Origin: an uncultured Pelagibacteraceae bacterium
GTDB taxonomy: Bacteria; Pseudomonadota; Alphaproteobacteria; Pelagibacterales; Pelagibacteraceae
Assembly (NCBI GenBank): GCA_902570785.1
Contig: CACFZK010000004.1
Coordinates: forward strand, 1 to 64,000
Direction of reading: 5' to 3'
DNA: 64,000 bases
Shown: piece after piece, positions 22,509 to 33,507 of the stretch
Position numbering within the stretch: the first letter of the stretch is position 1
Layout: each line of letters opens with the position of its first letter
Notes under the pieces: generated by a model
Seen by the model: only the letters and a program-made list of their open reading frames with translations
Databases searched by the model: none
What the model was told of the DNA's origin: nothing
Position numbers and translations under genes: made by a program

Positions 22509-23413
22509 TGTTTTATATTTTTGGCTTTTATAAATTTTGCAAACTTAAAAATCTAAGTAAATATAAAAATTCATTTTTAAGTTTTCTAATAAAAAATAAT
22601 ATTAAGGGTAGTATAATAATTTCAAAGGAGGGTTTAAACGGAACATTATCTGGCTCTAAAATTAATTTGAAAAAAATTGAAAAAAAAATTAAATTAACTT
22701 TTAAAATAAAAAGGTTTGATTCTAAAAATCATTCTAAAAATAAATTCCAACCTTTTCAAAAAGCAAAGATTAAAATCAAGGAAGAATTAGTACCTATTGG
22801 TTTTAGGGTCTCATCTACTGAAAAAATTAAAAATCAAACAGAACCAAAAAATTGGAATAAACTTTTAAAAGATCAAAATATTAAAATAATTGATACTAGA
22901 AAATCTTTTGAATATAATGTGGGCACTTTTAAAGGTGCTGAAAATCCTAATATTAAAAATTTCAGAGATTTCCCCAAATATTTTAAAAAGATAAAAAAAG
23001 ATACAAAAATAGCAATGTTTTGTACTGGTGGTATAAGATGTGAAAAAGCCTCAATTTATTTAAAAAGAAATGGTTACAAAAAAGTTTACTTGTTAAAAGG
23101 TGGAATACTAAATTATTTAAACAAAATTGATAAATCTAAAAGTTTATGGAATGGTGAGTGCTACGTTTTTGATAATAGAGTTTCAGTTAAGCATAAATTA
23201 AAAGTTGGATCTTATATAATTTGCAGCGGATGTAGAATGCCAGTATCTTTAAGTGAAAGAAAATCAAAAAAATATAATGAGGGAATACAATGTCCAAAAT
23301 GTTACGATAAACTATCAGTTTCACAAAAAGAAAGATTTTCAATGAGGCAAAAGCAAATTTTAAGAGATAAAAAATTGGGAAATAAATACTTTTTCCAAAA
23401 AGAATTTCATTGA
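22505..23413 (+). CDS. trhO: tRNA uridine(34) hydroxylase / rhodanese-domain protein (TrhO/YceA family)
   Basis: ISKEGLNGTLSG, rhodanese active site MFCTGGIRCEKAS, C-terminal CSGCRMPVS...CPKCYD. Confidence 0.9.
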   Translation: MMFYIFGFYKFCKLKNLSKYKNSFLSFLIKNNIKGSIIISKEGLNGTLSGSKINLKKIEKKIKLTFKIKRFDSKNHSKNKFQPFQKAKIKIKEELVPIGFRVSSTEKIKNQTEPKNWNKLLKDQNIKIIDTRKSFEYNVGTFKGAENPNIKNFRDFPKYFKKIKKDTKIAMFCTGGIRCEKASIYLKRNGYKKVYLLKGGILNYLNKIDKSKSLWNGECYVFDNRVSVKHKLKVGSYIICSGCRMPVSLSERKSKKYNEGIQCPKCYDKLSVSQKERFSMRQKQILRDKKLGNKYFFQKEFH

Positions 23414-23420
23414 GGTATTT

Positions 23421-24794
23421 TTGAAACAAAATCTTAATTTAACCTCTAATCCCATAAAATCTTTACTTTTTAAAATAGCCATTCCATCAATGACTGGGAG
23501 TTTATTTCAAACACTATTCAATATTGTTGATACATTTTATGCTGGGAAAATTTCTTCAGATGCATTGGCAGCATTAGCAAAAGCATTTCCGTTATATTTT
23601 TTGATTATATCTGCTGGAATCGGAATTGTTGCAGGTTGTAATTCATTGATTGCTAATGCAATTGGCTCAAGAAATAGTTTGTTAGCCTCTATTTATTCTT
23701 ATCACTCAATAATTTATGGGGTTTTGCTATCAGTTTTAATTACAATTATAGGAATTTTTTTTTCAGAGGATTTATTAAAATCTATGGGGAGCTCTTACCA
23801 AAGTATAATTTTGTCAAAAGAATACGTTGACATTATATTTTATGGGACAATAGTTTTTCTAATATTAACAGCGTTAAATTCAATTCTATACGCCCAAGGT
23901 GATACAAAAACTTATAGAAACGTTTTATTTTTTGGAGTTATTGCAAACATTATCCTAAATCCAATTTTTATTTATGGATTTTTATTTATTCCATCCTTTG
24001 GTATTGCTGGCCTTGCCATTTCAACGGTGATGATTCAATTTGTAGCCTGTATTTATATACTATACAAAGTAAACAATACTCAATTAAAAATAAAATTTGA
24101 ACTTTCAAATTTTTTAATAAAACGAAACTTCTTATTAAACGTTTTTAATCAATGTATGCCAATAACAATGGCTCTTTTTCTTGTTGCAACAGGAAGTTAC
24201 TTAATACTTTCTTTCATAAGTGTTTTTGGTGATCAAGCTATAGCAGGATATGGTGCTGCAGTAAGGTTTGAACATTTATTTTCATTACCAGTAATAGGCT
24301 TAAATACTGCAGTAATTTCTATTGCTGGGCAAAACTTTGGAGCAAGAAGATTTGACAGAATTAAAGAAGTTTATTTTTCAGCAATATTTATAGGATTTAT
24401 AATTATGTGCTTGTCAGGTGTTTTAATTTTTATTTTTGCAGAAATAATTATAAGTATTTTTTCTTCAGATCTAGAAGTCTTAAAATATGGAGCCACTTAT
24501 CTTAAAATAGCTGCCTTTATAGGACCTATTTATCCAGTCTTTTTTATTTCTCATGCTTTATTCACCGCCTTAAAGAAAACCTATATCATATTTTATTCAA
24601 ATTTATTTAGAATGGTAATTTTACCTTTTAGTATAGTTTGGTTTATTTTAAATATGATGGATGGTTATTTCCAGGATATATTTTACGGATTATTGATAAT
24701 GAATTGGGTTTTTGGTCTAATTATGTTTTTAATTGCACGATCAATAATGATTAAAACCTTCAAGGAAGAGAAAAAAGTTTTCTTTATTTTTTGA
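23421..24794 (+). CDS. MATE family efflux transporter (TTG start)
   Basis: 12-TM profile; KIAIPSMTGSLFQTLFNIVDTFYAGK, GLNTAVISIAGQNFGARR. Confidence 0.92.
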   Translation: MKQNLNLTSNPIKSLLFKIAIPSMTGSLFQTLFNIVDTFYAGKISSDALAALAKAFPLYFLIISAGIGIVAGCNSLIANAIGSRNSLLASIYSYHSIIYGVLLSVLITIIGIFFSEDLLKSMGSSYQSIILSKEYVDIIFYGTIVFLILTALNSILYAQGDTKTYRNVLFFGVIANIILNPIFIYGFLFIPSFGIAGLAISTVMIQFVACIYILYKVNNTQLKIKFELSNFLIKRNFLLNVFNQCMPITMALFLVATGSYLILSFISVFGDQAIAGYGAAVRFEHLFSLPVIGLNTAVISIAGQNFGARRFDRIKEVYFSAIFIGFIIMCLSGVLIFIFAEIIISIFSSDLEVLKYGATYLKIAAFIGPIYPVFFISHALFTALKKTYIIFYSNLFRMVILPFSIVWFILNMMDGYFQDIFYGLLIMNWVFGLIMFLIARSIMIKTFKEEKKVFFIF

Positions 24795-24817
24795 ACATGA
24801 TATACAAAATAAATTTT

Positions 24818-24909
24818 GGTGAGGTGGGTGAGCGGTTTAAACCAGAAGTTTGCTAAATTTCCGTAGGTGTAACAATCTACCGTGGGTTCGAATCCCACCC
24901 TCACCGCCA
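24818..24909 (+). tRNA. tRNA-Ser (anticodon GCU), type II variable arm, CCA encoded
   Basis: GGTGAGG/CCTCACC acceptor, anticodon arm GAAGT-TTGCTAA-ATTTC, long variable arm, GGGTTCGAATCCC T-arm, GCCA. Confidence 0.95.
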
Positions 24910-24912
24910 CAT

Positions 24913-27201
24913 CTATCTAAAGAAATTATCAAGTTCTACAGGTTTCCCACTAAGCATATAACGGTAAACACTCGCATTTTCTAAAACCCTTTGAACATAA
25001 TTCCTTGTTTCTTTAAATTTAATTAATTCTATCCAGTTCACAAAATCTATACTTCCTTTTTTTGGATCTCCGTTTATTTTTCTCCAATACCTGACTCTCT
25101 TAGGACCAGCATTGTAAGCAGCAATAGCAAAAGGATATGTTTCTCCGTATTCATTTAAAAGAGAATTAAAATAATAAGTTCCTAAATTTATGTTATATTC
25201 TGGATCTGAAGTTAGCTTACTTTTTCTGTAAGGAACCCCCATTTGTTTTGCAACTAGTTTAGCGGTATAAGTCATAAGTTGCATCATACCTTTTGCACCA
25301 ACGTGACTATTTGCTTTCGCATCAAATTCACTTTCTTGACGAGTAATTGCCAAAATAATTTCTTGCGAGGGCATATTTTTACCATTTATTACCCTTGGTG
25401 TGGTTATGATGGGATAATTGTATTTATTATAAAATCTTTTTTCATATGATGCCTTTTTTGAAATTTGAATAGCATAATCGTATCTACCTACTTCAGTTGC
25501 TAATTTTGCGGCTAAAACTTCGCTACCTTCCTCAATATTTAAATCTGCCAAATGTTTAATTATATCTTTACTATAATTTGTTTTATTCAACTCTTTTAAA
25601 AGAAATACATGTCTAACTAATGGGTTACTGTTAAATTGCTTTTCATAACTTTTCGTATATTTTGACTGATCTATAAGCTCAAATTGTCCAGTCGGATTTA
25701 TTTTTTTAAAAGATAATTGACCATAAAAAGTTGTTAAATATTTTGATCCCTCTGTAAAATAATCATTAGATAATTTATTTTTTCCTAGTTTTTCGTAACA
25801 TATTCCTATCCAATATGCTCCTCTCGCTAAACTTATTGGATAACCTACATTTTCATAAAATGATTTAAAATGATTTACTGCTTTATTAGGATTATTTAAA
25901 AAACTTACCGCAATCCACCCTGCCATCCATTCAGCTTCTGCAAATTCAGGACCTCCATCTAAAGCATGGTTTTTTGCAACTTCATAAGCTTTTTCATATT
26001 TTTTTTTATAAATTAGTGATCTTGAAATAATATTTCTTTGTTTCCACCACAAATCTGCTCTTACTAATTCGTCTTTATTTAAAGGTGCTTGGTCTATAAT
26101 TTCTAATGACGATTCTGTTCTACCTCTTCTGCTTCTCCATTTCAGCCTATCATATCTTAGACCTATATCTGATTTTAGATTATTTGGGACTTTAGAAATA
26201 GCATCATCAACACCATAAGAATTGCTCATTAAAATTTGTCTAGCATTGTATAGAGCTCTATAATCTTTAGGGAGATATCTTAATATTCTTTTCAAATCCC
26301 AATACTTATATTCCCATGCCATATAATCAGCCCTCTTTAAATGATCAGAGCTATTAAGAAATTTTTTATATTTTTTATTCAAATATCTCAAATCTTTAGA
26401 GCTCAAAGACGCATTTATCCATCCGTCTTTTATAAACCGCTCTGCTTTTTTAAGATCACCTTTTAGAAAATAAGATTCTCCTAACTTTATCTTTCCAAAT
26501 CCGCTCAACGGAGGTGATGACTCAAACCATCCAATCACAGTATTTGGACTATTTGAATTTAAGTTGATCTTATGTTCTGCTAAATATTTCAGTCTATTTA
26601 TTCTTGGATAATTTGGGTTATTGTCAATAAAGTTTATATAGTCAGAAAAGGTTGCTTTATTACTTTTTTCTTTCAAGTAAATCCATGATATCAGATTTTT
26701 AAAATCTTTATCTTTTACTTTTTTGGTAAGTCTAAATACCGATGTCCATTTTTTTTCACTAATATTTAAAAATACTTCTTTAGCGTAAGAATAATCTTTT
26801 TTGTTTAAAATTTTTGACTCTTGGGCCTCTTTCGAAACAACGGTCTTATATGTAATAGGTTTTTTTTCTGGTAATAGAAATTCTGTTACTAATTGCTCAT
26901 TATGTTGTTTCTTAGGAATTGATTTCTTTTCCTCAACGATTTCAACTTTCTTCTCTACTTTTACTTCTTTTTTTACTAAAGGCTTGTTCTGCGGTAAAAT
27001 TTCTTTTGTTTTAGTTAGCTTAAGTTTTCCTATTGTTGGTTTTTTAAGGGGCAAAATATTTCTTGATTCCACTTTTTTTAATGTTTTAAATATTCCTTGT
27101 GGTTTAGGTTTTGGTAGAATTACAGTCTTAGTATCAGAATAAGCTTTAACATAAGTAAGTGACACAAATAAAAAAACTAGACTAATTAAATGTTTAAGCA
27201 T
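24913..27201 (-). CDS. Soluble lytic murein transglycosylase (Slt70-like), with Lys/Pro-rich N-terminal region
   Basis: signal-peptide-like N-term; ILAITRQESEFDAKANSHVGAKGMMQLM...YPFAIAAYNAGPKRVRYW SLT domain. Confidence 0.92.
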   Translation of the reverse strand: MLKHLISLVFLFVSLTYVKAYSDTKTVILPKPKPQGIFKTLKKVESRNILPLKKPTIGKLKLTKTKEILPQNKPLVKKEVKVEKKVEIVEEKKSIPKKQHNEQLVTEFLLPEKKPITYKTVVSKEAQESKILNKKDYSYAKEVFLNISEKKWTSVFRLTKKVKDKDFKNLISWIYLKEKSNKATFSDYINFIDNNPNYPRINRLKYLAEHKINLNSNSPNTVIGWFESSPPLSGFGKIKLGESYFLKGDLKKAERFIKDGWINASLSSKDLRYLNKKYKKFLNSSDHLKRADYMAWEYKYWDLKRILRYLPKDYRALYNARQILMSNSYGVDDAISKVPNNLKSDIGLRYDRLKWRSRRGRTESSLEIIDQAPLNKDELVRADLWWKQRNIISRSLIYKKKYEKAYEVAKNHALDGGPEFAEAEWMAGWIAVSFLNNPNKAVNHFKSFYENVGYPISLARGAYWIGICYEKLGKNKLSNDYFTEGSKYLTTFYGQLSFKKINPTGQFELIDQSKYTKSYEKQFNSNPLVRHVFLLKELNKTNYSKDIIKHLADLNIEEGSEVLAAKLATEVGRYDYAIQISKKASYEKRFYNKYNYPIITTPRVINGKNMPSQEIILAITRQESEFDAKANSHVGAKGMMQLMTYTAKLVAKQMGVPYRKSKLTSDPEYNINLGTYYFNSLLNEYGETYPFAIAAYNAGPKRVRYWRKINGDPKKGSIDFVNWIELIKFKETRNYVQRVLENASVYRYMLSGKPVELDNFFR

Positions 27202-27240
27202 AAAGTTTTAAAAAAAAAGATATTAACTATATAAAGAATT

Positions 27241-28125
27241 ATGTTCAAAGGATCAATCGTAGCTTTAATTACCCCTTTTAAAAATAATAAGATAGATGAA
27301 GAAAGATACGCATCTTTAATTCACTACCATATATCTAATGGCACAAAAGGGTTGGTACCTGCTGGTACAACTGGCGAATCTCCAACATTGGACCATGATG
27401 AACACAAAAAAGTTATTGAAATTGCTATTAAGGAATCAAATGGAAAAATCCCGGTAATTGCTGGAACTGGTTCTAACTCTACATCAGAAGCGATTGAATT
27501 ATCTCAGCACGCCGAGAAAGCCGGAGCAAACGCTCTTTTAATTGTAACGCCCTATTATAACAAACCCACACAAGAAGGTCTTTATCAACATTATAAAACT
27601 ATAAATGACAATGTTGGTATACCAATTATTATTTATAATATACCTCCGAGATCAGTAGTTGATATGAGTGTTGATACAATGGCAAGACTTTATGAATTAA
27701 AAAATATTGCAGGTGTGAAAGATGCAACCGCCGATCTAAATAGAGTCGATCAGCAATTAAAGAAAATGGGTCGAGAATTTATACAGTTGTCCGGTGAAGA
27801 TGGAACAGCCATGGAATTTAATTCAAGAGGTGGTGTAGGTTGTATTAGTGTTACAGCAAATGTTGCAGCAAAACTTTGTTCTGAATTTCAAGATGCGTCT
27901 TTGAAAAGGGAAGATAAGGAGTCAATTAAAAAAACAAAAGAAATCAATAATAAACTTATGCCTCTTCATAAAGCTTTGTTTATAGAAAGTAATCCAAGCC
28001 CTGTAAAATATGCTGCTAGTTTGTTAAATTTATCTTCTGAAGATGTAAGACTACCTTTAGTTAAACTTACAGAAAAAACAAAAAAAGAAGTAGAAAAAGC
28101 TTTAAAGGTTGCACAATTGCTTTAA
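27241..28125 (+). CDS. dapA: 4-hydroxy-tetrahydrodipicolinate synthase
   Basis: [37 protein letters not shown]. Confidence 0.97.
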   Translation: MFKGSIVALITPFKNNKIDEERYASLIHYHISNGTKGLVPAGTTGESPTLDHDEHKKVIEIAIKESNGKIPVIAGTGSNSTSEAIELSQHAEKAGANALLIVTPYYNKPTQEGLYQHYKTINDNVGIPIIIYNIPPRSVVDMSVDTMARLYELKNIAGVKDATADLNRVDQQLKKMGREFIQLSGEDGTAMEFNSRGGVGCISVTANVAAKLCSEFQDASLKREDKESIKKTKEINNKLMPLHKALFIESNPSPVKYAASLLNLSSEDVRLPLVKLTEKTKKEVEKALKVAQLL

Positions 28126-28595
28126 TGAAAGCAAAAAAAAATATTGGTATCAAAATTGTTTGTAATAATAGAAAAGCTAAATTTAATTATTTCTTTCACG
28201 AACTTATAGAAGCAGGAATAGTTTTAAAAGGCTCAGAGGTAAAATCATTAAGAGATGGAAAAGCAAATATCACAGATGCTTACGCTTCAGACCACGACGG
28301 TGAAATTTATTTGATAAATTCACACATACCATCTTATAAAGAGTCGAGTTACAATAATCATGAGCCTCGAGATTCAAGAAAACTACTATTAAATAAAAAA
28401 GAAATTAACAAACTAATTGGCAAAGTGAATAGAGAAGGTTTAACAATTATTCCAACAAAAATGTATTTTAAAAAGGGAAAAGCAAAAGTTGAAATAGCTA
28501 TTGCTAAAGGAAAAAAACTTTACGATAAAAGAGCAGTAAAGAAAAAAAGAGATTGGGATAGAGAAAAAGCCAGAATATTTAGTAAAAACAAATAA
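28125..28595 (+). CDS. smpB: SsrA-binding protein
   Basis: [47 protein letters not shown]. Confidence 0.98.
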   Translation: MKAKKNIGIKIVCNNRKAKFNYFFHELIEAGIVLKGSEVKSLRDGKANITDAYASDHDGEIYLINSHIPSYKESSYNNHEPRDSRKLLLNKKEINKLIGKVNREGLTIIPTKMYFKKGKAKVEIAIAKGKKLYDKRAVKKKRDWDREKARIFSKNK

Positions 28596-29125
28596 TGATT
28601 TTTTTAGGAATAGGGTCAAATTTAGCATCAAATTTTGGAGATAGATTTAAGAATATTGATTTGGCAATTAAATATTTGAAAGATAAAAAAGTTAATTTAA
28701 TAAATAAATCAAGTTTTTACGAGTCAGTATCATACCCAAACAAGAATGATCCAAAATTTATTAATATAGTTATCTCAGTTGAAACTTCCCTTAAATCTAA
28801 AGATTTGATGAATATTTTATTATCTGTTGAGGAGAAATTAGGAAGAAAAAGATTTAAAAAAAATGATCCAAGAACTTGTGATATTGATATTATCGATTTC
28901 CATGGAAAGATAATAAATATTAAATTGAACAATTTTGAGTTAAATATACCTCATAAAAAATTGATTGAAAGAAACTTTGTCTTATATCCATTGAAAGAAA
29001 TTTGTTCCAATTGGAAGCACCCTATTACAAAAGATAGTATTGATATATTAATCAAAAATCTAAAAACACCAAATAATGAGATTACAAAATTAAATCAAAA
29101 TGATATAATTAGTCATGTTAAATGA
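28595..29125 (+). CDS. folK: 2-amino-4-hydroxy-6-hydroxymethyldihydropteridine pyrophosphokinase
   Basis: FLGIGSNLASNFGDR, EEKLGRKRFKKNDPRTCDIDIIDF, IPHKKLIERNFVLYPLKEI. Confidence 0.95.
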   Translation: MIFLGIGSNLASNFGDRFKNIDLAIKYLKDKKVNLINKSSFYESVSYPNKNDPKFINIVISVETSLKSKDLMNILLSVEEKLGRKRFKKNDPRTCDIDIIDFHGKIINIKLNNFELNIPHKKLIERNFVLYPLKEICSNWKHPITKDSIDILIKNLKTPNNEITKLNQNDIISHVK

Positions 29126-30860
29126 CGAAGAATTAATTAAAAAAGTTCAATCTTATAACAGGTTTTTCAATCGTGATGCCCTAAGTAAAGCTTATAATTT
29201 TGCTCTCAGTGCACATAAAAACCAAAAAAGAGAAGAGGGTATACCCTACATTAGTCATCCAGTTGCGGTAGCAAGTATTCTTACAGAATTAAAGTTAGAT
29301 AGTGCCACTATAACAACAGGTCTGCTTCATGATACCGTTGAGGATACTAAAGCGACTTATGAGACAGTAAAAAAAGAATTTGGAAAAGAAGTTGCAGATT
29401 TGGTTGATGGGGTAACAAAAATCTCTGCTTTAGAAGAAAAGGCAGTTGAAAACTCAAAAGCTGAAAATTTCAGAAAACTAATACTTGCTACTTCAAAAGA
29501 TATCAGGGTGCTACTGGTAAAATTGGCTGACAGATTACATAATATGAGAACTATTCATTTCGTAAAAGATGAAAGTAAGAAAATCAGAAAAGCAAAAGAA
29601 ACAATGGAAATTTATGCCCCATTAGCTGATAGAATGGGCATGAATCGTATTAGAGATGAGCTTGAAGACTTATCTTTTTCAATTTTAAATTCAGAAGCAA
29701 GAAATTTAATTTTAGATAGATTATCTGTAATCAAAAATAAGAGAGACGATAATGTAAAACAAGTATCCGACGAGCTTTATAAATTATTAAAATCTAATAA
29801 TATTGATGCAGAAATTACCGGAAGAGAAAAAACCCCATTTTCGATATGGAGAAAAATACAATCAAAAAGGATATCACTTGAACAACTTACTGATATTGTA
29901 GGTTTTAGAGTAATCTTAAAAAATATTAATGATTGTTATGTAACATTGGGATTATTTCATAGTAAATTTCCTGCCATACCGGGTAAATTTAAAGACTATA
30001 TCTCTACACCTAAAATAAATCAGTACAAATCAATTCACACTTCAGTAATTGGCCCAATGAATAAAAGAATAGAAATTCAAATAAGAACTAGACCTATGCA
30101 TGAATTTGCTGAAAGAGGTATAGCCGCGCACTGGAAATATAAATCTTCTGAGAAATTTTCTGAATTATCTTGGAAGGAATACGATTGGTTAAGAGATCTT
30201 GTTGAAATTATAGAAACTGGTGGAAGCCCCGAACATTATTTCGAATTTACAAAACTTCAAATGTTCCAGGATAATGTTTTTTGTTTTACACCCAAAGGTG
30301 CTGTTATTAAATTACCAAAAGATGCAACCCCTATTGACTTTGCATACGCAGTTCATACCAAGGTTGGTGATACTGCAATCGGATGTGAAGTAAATGGAAA
30401 GTCGTCACCATTACAAACAACTTTAAGTAATGGTGATATGATAAAAATAATTACTTCCAAAAAAGTATCGCCTTCACTACATTGGTTATCATCAAGCAAG
30501 ACCGGTAAAGCGAGAGCCTCAATAAGGAAACATTGGCAGGGCAAACTTTTAGATAATGAATCTGCAAAAAAAGAATATACATCAACTTTATCGATTGATT
30601 TACCTCACAAACCTGGAATATTAGGTAAAGTTAGCACATTGATAGGTACAAATGACGCCAATATCGTAAATATAGAAATGACCAAAAGAAGCAAAGATTA
30701 TCTGCAATTTTTGTTTGATATCCAAATTAAAGATTTAAAAAACTTTACAAACTTGATAAGTCAGATTAAGCAACAAAATTTAAAGTTTAAAGTAATTCGC
30801 CATAAACAGAAAAAGTATGCTTTCATACAAAGAGTCCTTAAAAATTTTAAAAGAAACTAA
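29115..30860 (+). CDS. Bifunctional RelA/SpoT-type (p)ppGpp synthetase/hydrolase
   Basis: HD-domain HDTVEDT, synthetase NQYKSIHTSV and EIQIRT...AERGIAAHWKYK, TGS CFTPKGAVIKLPKDATPIDFAYAVHT, C-terminal ACT-like block. Confidence 0.95.
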   Translation: MLNDEELIKKVQSYNRFFNRDALSKAYNFALSAHKNQKREEGIPYISHPVAVASILTELKLDSATITTGLLHDTVEDTKATYETVKKEFGKEVADLVDGVTKISALEEKAVENSKAENFRKLILATSKDIRVLLVKLADRLHNMRTIHFVKDESKKIRKAKETMEIYAPLADRMGMNRIRDELEDLSFSILNSEARNLILDRLSVIKNKRDDNVKQVSDELYKLLKSNNIDAEITGREKTPFSIWRKIQSKRISLEQLTDIVGFRVILKNINDCYVTLGLFHSKFPAIPGKFKDYISTPKINQYKSIHTSVIGPMNKRIEIQIRTRPMHEFAERGIAAHWKYKSSEKFSELSWKEYDWLRDLVEIIETGGSPEHYFEFTKLQMFQDNVFCFTPKGAVIKLPKDATPIDFAYAVHTKVGDTAIGCEVNGKSSPLQTTLSNGDMIKIITSKKVSPSLHWLSSSKTGKARASIRKHWQGKLLDNESAKKEYTSTLSIDLPHKPGILGKVSTLIGTNDANIVNIEMTKRSKDYLQFLFDIQIKDLKNFTNLISQIKQQNLKFKVIRHKQKKYAFIQRVLKNFKRN

Positions 30861-31398
30861 TGCTCTATTAGAGGGACATTTTGTTTTATCCTCAGGTTTA
30901 CACAGTGATAAATATGTCCAATGTGCTCAGTTGTTGAGCAAACCAAATAAAGCAAAAGAAATATGTTCATCTCTTGCAGAAAAAATAAAAGAAAATTTTA
31001 AAAGTATAGATTTAATAGTTTCTCCAGCAATGGGTGGAGTAGTTATTGGTTATGAAATCGGAAGAATTTTACAAAAGGAAACTATTTTCGCCGAAAGAGT
31101 AAAAGGAAAATTTGAATTAAGACGTGGTTTTGAAATTAAAAAGGATCAAAAAATTTTAATAGTTGAGGATGTTATTACTACTGGAAAATCAAGTTTAGAA
31201 TGTGCCGATATGGTGAATAAACTTCAAGGAAATGTAATTGGTTATGCCTGTTTAATTGATAGATCAAATGATAAGTCTTTAATTAATAAAAGTTTTGTAT
31301 CTCAAATTAAAATTGATATACCAACGTATGATAAAAATAAATTGCCTGACCATCTAAAAAAAATAAGTCCCACAAAACCTGGAAGTAGAAATTTATAA
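30817..31398 (+). CDS. pyrE: Orotate phosphoribosyltransferase
   Basis: FVLSSGLHSDKYVQ, ILIVEDVITTGKSSLE PRPP motif. Confidence 0.96.
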   Translation: MLSYKESLKILKETNALLEGHFVLSSGLHSDKYVQCAQLLSKPNKAKEICSSLAEKIKENFKSIDLIVSPAMGGVVIGYEIGRILQKETIFAERVKGKFELRRGFEIKKDQKILIVEDVITTGKSSLECADMVNKLQGNVIGYACLIDRSNDKSLINKSFVSQIKIDIPTYDKNKLPDHLKKISPTKPGSRNL

Positions 31399-32120
31399 TG
31401 GGTAAAACAAGATTAGGCATCAATATAGATCATGTTGCCACTGTAAGAAACGCAAGAGGTGAAAATTATCCAAGTCCATTAAGAGCTGCTCTTTTTTCAA
31501 AAAAACATGGCGCAGACTCAATTACAATTCATCTAAGAGAGGATAGGAGACATATTGTTGATCAAGACTTAGTTGAAATTAAAAAAAAATTAAAGATACC
31601 TTTAAATTTAGAAATGGCACCAACAAAGCAAATGTTAAAAATTGCATTAAAATACAAGCCTGAATATGTTTGTATCGTCCCTGAAAAAAGAAAAGAAGTT
31701 ACAACTGAGGGAGGACTTAACCTAAAAAAAAATTCAAATTTTTTAAAAAAAATTATTTATAAATTAAAAAGAAAGAAAATACGTACAAGTCTCTTTATAG
31801 AACCAAACTTAAAATCTGTTTTGGATGCAAGTAAACTTGGTGCTGATTGTATTGAAATACATACAGGAAAGATTTGTAATTTAATAAATAAAGGCCAAAA
31901 ATACTCTAAAGAATTTACAAAAATATCAAGAAGTGTAAATTTTGCAAATGATCTCGGCATAGAAGTACATGCTGGCCATGGTATTAATTTTCAATCTGCA
32001 AAAATTTTATCAAAAATTAAAGGTATTGAAGAATTTAATATAGGACACTTTATAATTGGAGAGTCAATATTTATTGGTATCAAAAATTGTATAAAAAAAT
32101 TTAAAAAAATAATTAAATGA
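31398..32120 (+). CDS. pdxJ: Pyridoxine 5'-phosphate synthase
   Basis: LGINIDHVATVRNARGENYPSP, ITIHLREDRRHI, HAGHGINF. Confidence 0.98.
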   Translation: MGKTRLGINIDHVATVRNARGENYPSPLRAALFSKKHGADSITIHLREDRRHIVDQDLVEIKKKLKIPLNLEMAPTKQMLKIALKYKPEYVCIVPEKRKEVTTEGGLNLKKNSNFLKKIIYKLKRKKIRTSLFIEPNLKSVLDASKLGADCIEIHTGKICNLINKGQKYSKEFTKISRSVNFANDLGIEVHAGHGINFQSAKILSKIKGIEEFNIGHFIIGESIFIGIKNCIKKFKKIIK

Positions 32121-32845
32121 TTTCGAAAATTTTAGATAATTTAAAAACTTTATTAATTGCACTTCTTATCGCAATTATTATTAGATCATTATTATTTCAG
32201 CCCTTTTATATTCCATCATCTTCAATGGAACCTACTTTGTTGGTAGGGGATAGAATTTTTGTTTCAAAATATACGTACGGATATAGCAAACATTCATTTC
32301 CATTCAGTCCGCCAATACTCAAAAAAAGAATATTTAATTCAGAACCTAAATACGGTGATCTTATAGTTTTTAAGACACCTTCAGATAATAGAACTGATTT
32401 TATAAAAAGGTTAGTCGGATTACCTGGTGATGAAATTCAGATAAAAAATGGTGACCTTTTAATTAATAAACAAAAAATTAAAAAAGAAAAAATTACAGAT
32501 GATTTTGAAATTAAATGCGGGGGAGAATACACCGATGTATTAGCATTTAAAGAAGTATTGCCTAATGATTTGAAGCACACTGTTGTTTATAACAAAATTG
32601 GAAACATGGTAAATTCAGACATATATATTGTTCCAAAAAATCATTATTTCTTCCTTGGAGACAATAGAGATTGTTCAAGAGACAGCAGATTTCTTTCTAG
32701 TGTAGGGTATGTGCATAAAAATAATTTAGTTGGCAAAGCACAATTAATATTCTTCTCAAATGATACAAGCAAAGGAAGTGTTTTAAAAATCTGGAACTGG
32801 AATAATTCCTTTAGATTTAAAAGATTTTTTAAAAAACTAAAATGA
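32117..32845 (+). CDS. lepB: Signal peptidase I
   Basis: PSSSMEPTLLVGDRIFVSKY, FIKRLVGLPGD (Ser/Lys dyad), FFLGDNRDCSRDSR. Confidence 0.97.
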   Translation: MISKILDNLKTLLIALLIAIIIRSLLFQPFYIPSSSMEPTLLVGDRIFVSKYTYGYSKHSFPFSPPILKKRIFNSEPKYGDLIVFKTPSDNRTDFIKRLVGLPGDEIQIKNGDLLINKQKIKKEKITDDFEIKCGGEYTDVLAFKEVLPNDLKHTVVYNKIGNMVNSDIYIVPKNHYFFLGDNRDCSRDSRFLSSVGYVHKNNLVGKAQLIFFSNDTSKGSVLKIWNWNNSFRFKRFFKKLK

Positions 32846-33507
32846 AAATTAATACAAAAATAATTGAAAACAATATAAAAATTAATTTCAATAATAAAAA
32901 ACTGTTAATACAAAGCTTAACTCATAAAAGTTATAATGAAAAATATAACAATGAAAAATTAGAATTTTTAGGTGATCGTGTGATAGGTCTGGTTATAGCT
33001 AAGAAATTATTAAGTCTTTATCCTAACGAAAATGAGGGAGTGATTGATAAAAAATTTTCCTATTTAGTTAATAAAAAAACCTGCGGTCAAATAGGCAGGC
33101 AACTTAATTTAAAAAATTTTATAAAGACTGGAAATTCATTAAAAAATTTAAGATCAAACGATGAAAAGATTATTAGCGACTGCTGCGAATCAATTATTGG
33201 AGCTTTGTATCTAGATCAAGGATATGCTATTGTGGAAAAGTTTATTCTGAGGAACTGGCATAATTTTTTAAAAAAATCAGTTATTACACGTATTGATTCC
33301 AAAACTAAACTTCAGGAATTTTCATTAAAAAAGTTTAAAAAATTACCAATATATAAGTCTTTTAAACCAATAGGCCCGAACCACAATCCAATTTTTAAAG
33401 TTCAAGTTAATATTTCAAACTCAAAAAAATTTTTTGGCCACGGAAAATCAAAAAAATTAGCTGAACAAAATGCTGCATCCAAATTAGTAAAGAGTCTTAA
33501 AATCTAA
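32842..33507 (+). CDS. rnc: Ribonuclease III
   Basis: YNNEKLEFLGDRVIGLVIA RNase III signature, C-term dsRBD GHGKSKKLAEQNAASKLV. Confidence 0.97.
   Translation: MKINTKIIENNIKINFNNKKLLIQSLTHKSYNEKYNNEKLEFLGDRVIGLVIAKKLLSLYPNENEGVIDKKFSYLVNKKTCGQIGRQLNLKNFIKTGNSLKNLRSNDEKIISDCCESIIGALYLDQGYAIVEKFILRNWHNFLKKSVITRIDSKTKLQEFSLKKFKKLPIYKSFKPIGPNHNPIFKVQVNISNSKKFFGHGKSKKLAEQNAASKLVKSLKI

Noticed and set aside
24683-24910. 75-aa minus-strand ORF (MAVRVGFEPTVDC...)
   Set aside because: Antisense of tRNA-Ser and the MATE gene 3' end; classic tRNA-derived false protein.
26801-27142. 113-aa plus-strand ORF opposite the slt gene N-terminus
   Set aside because: Low-complexity Phe/Ser/Thr translation arising from the Lys/Pro-rich region on the other strand.
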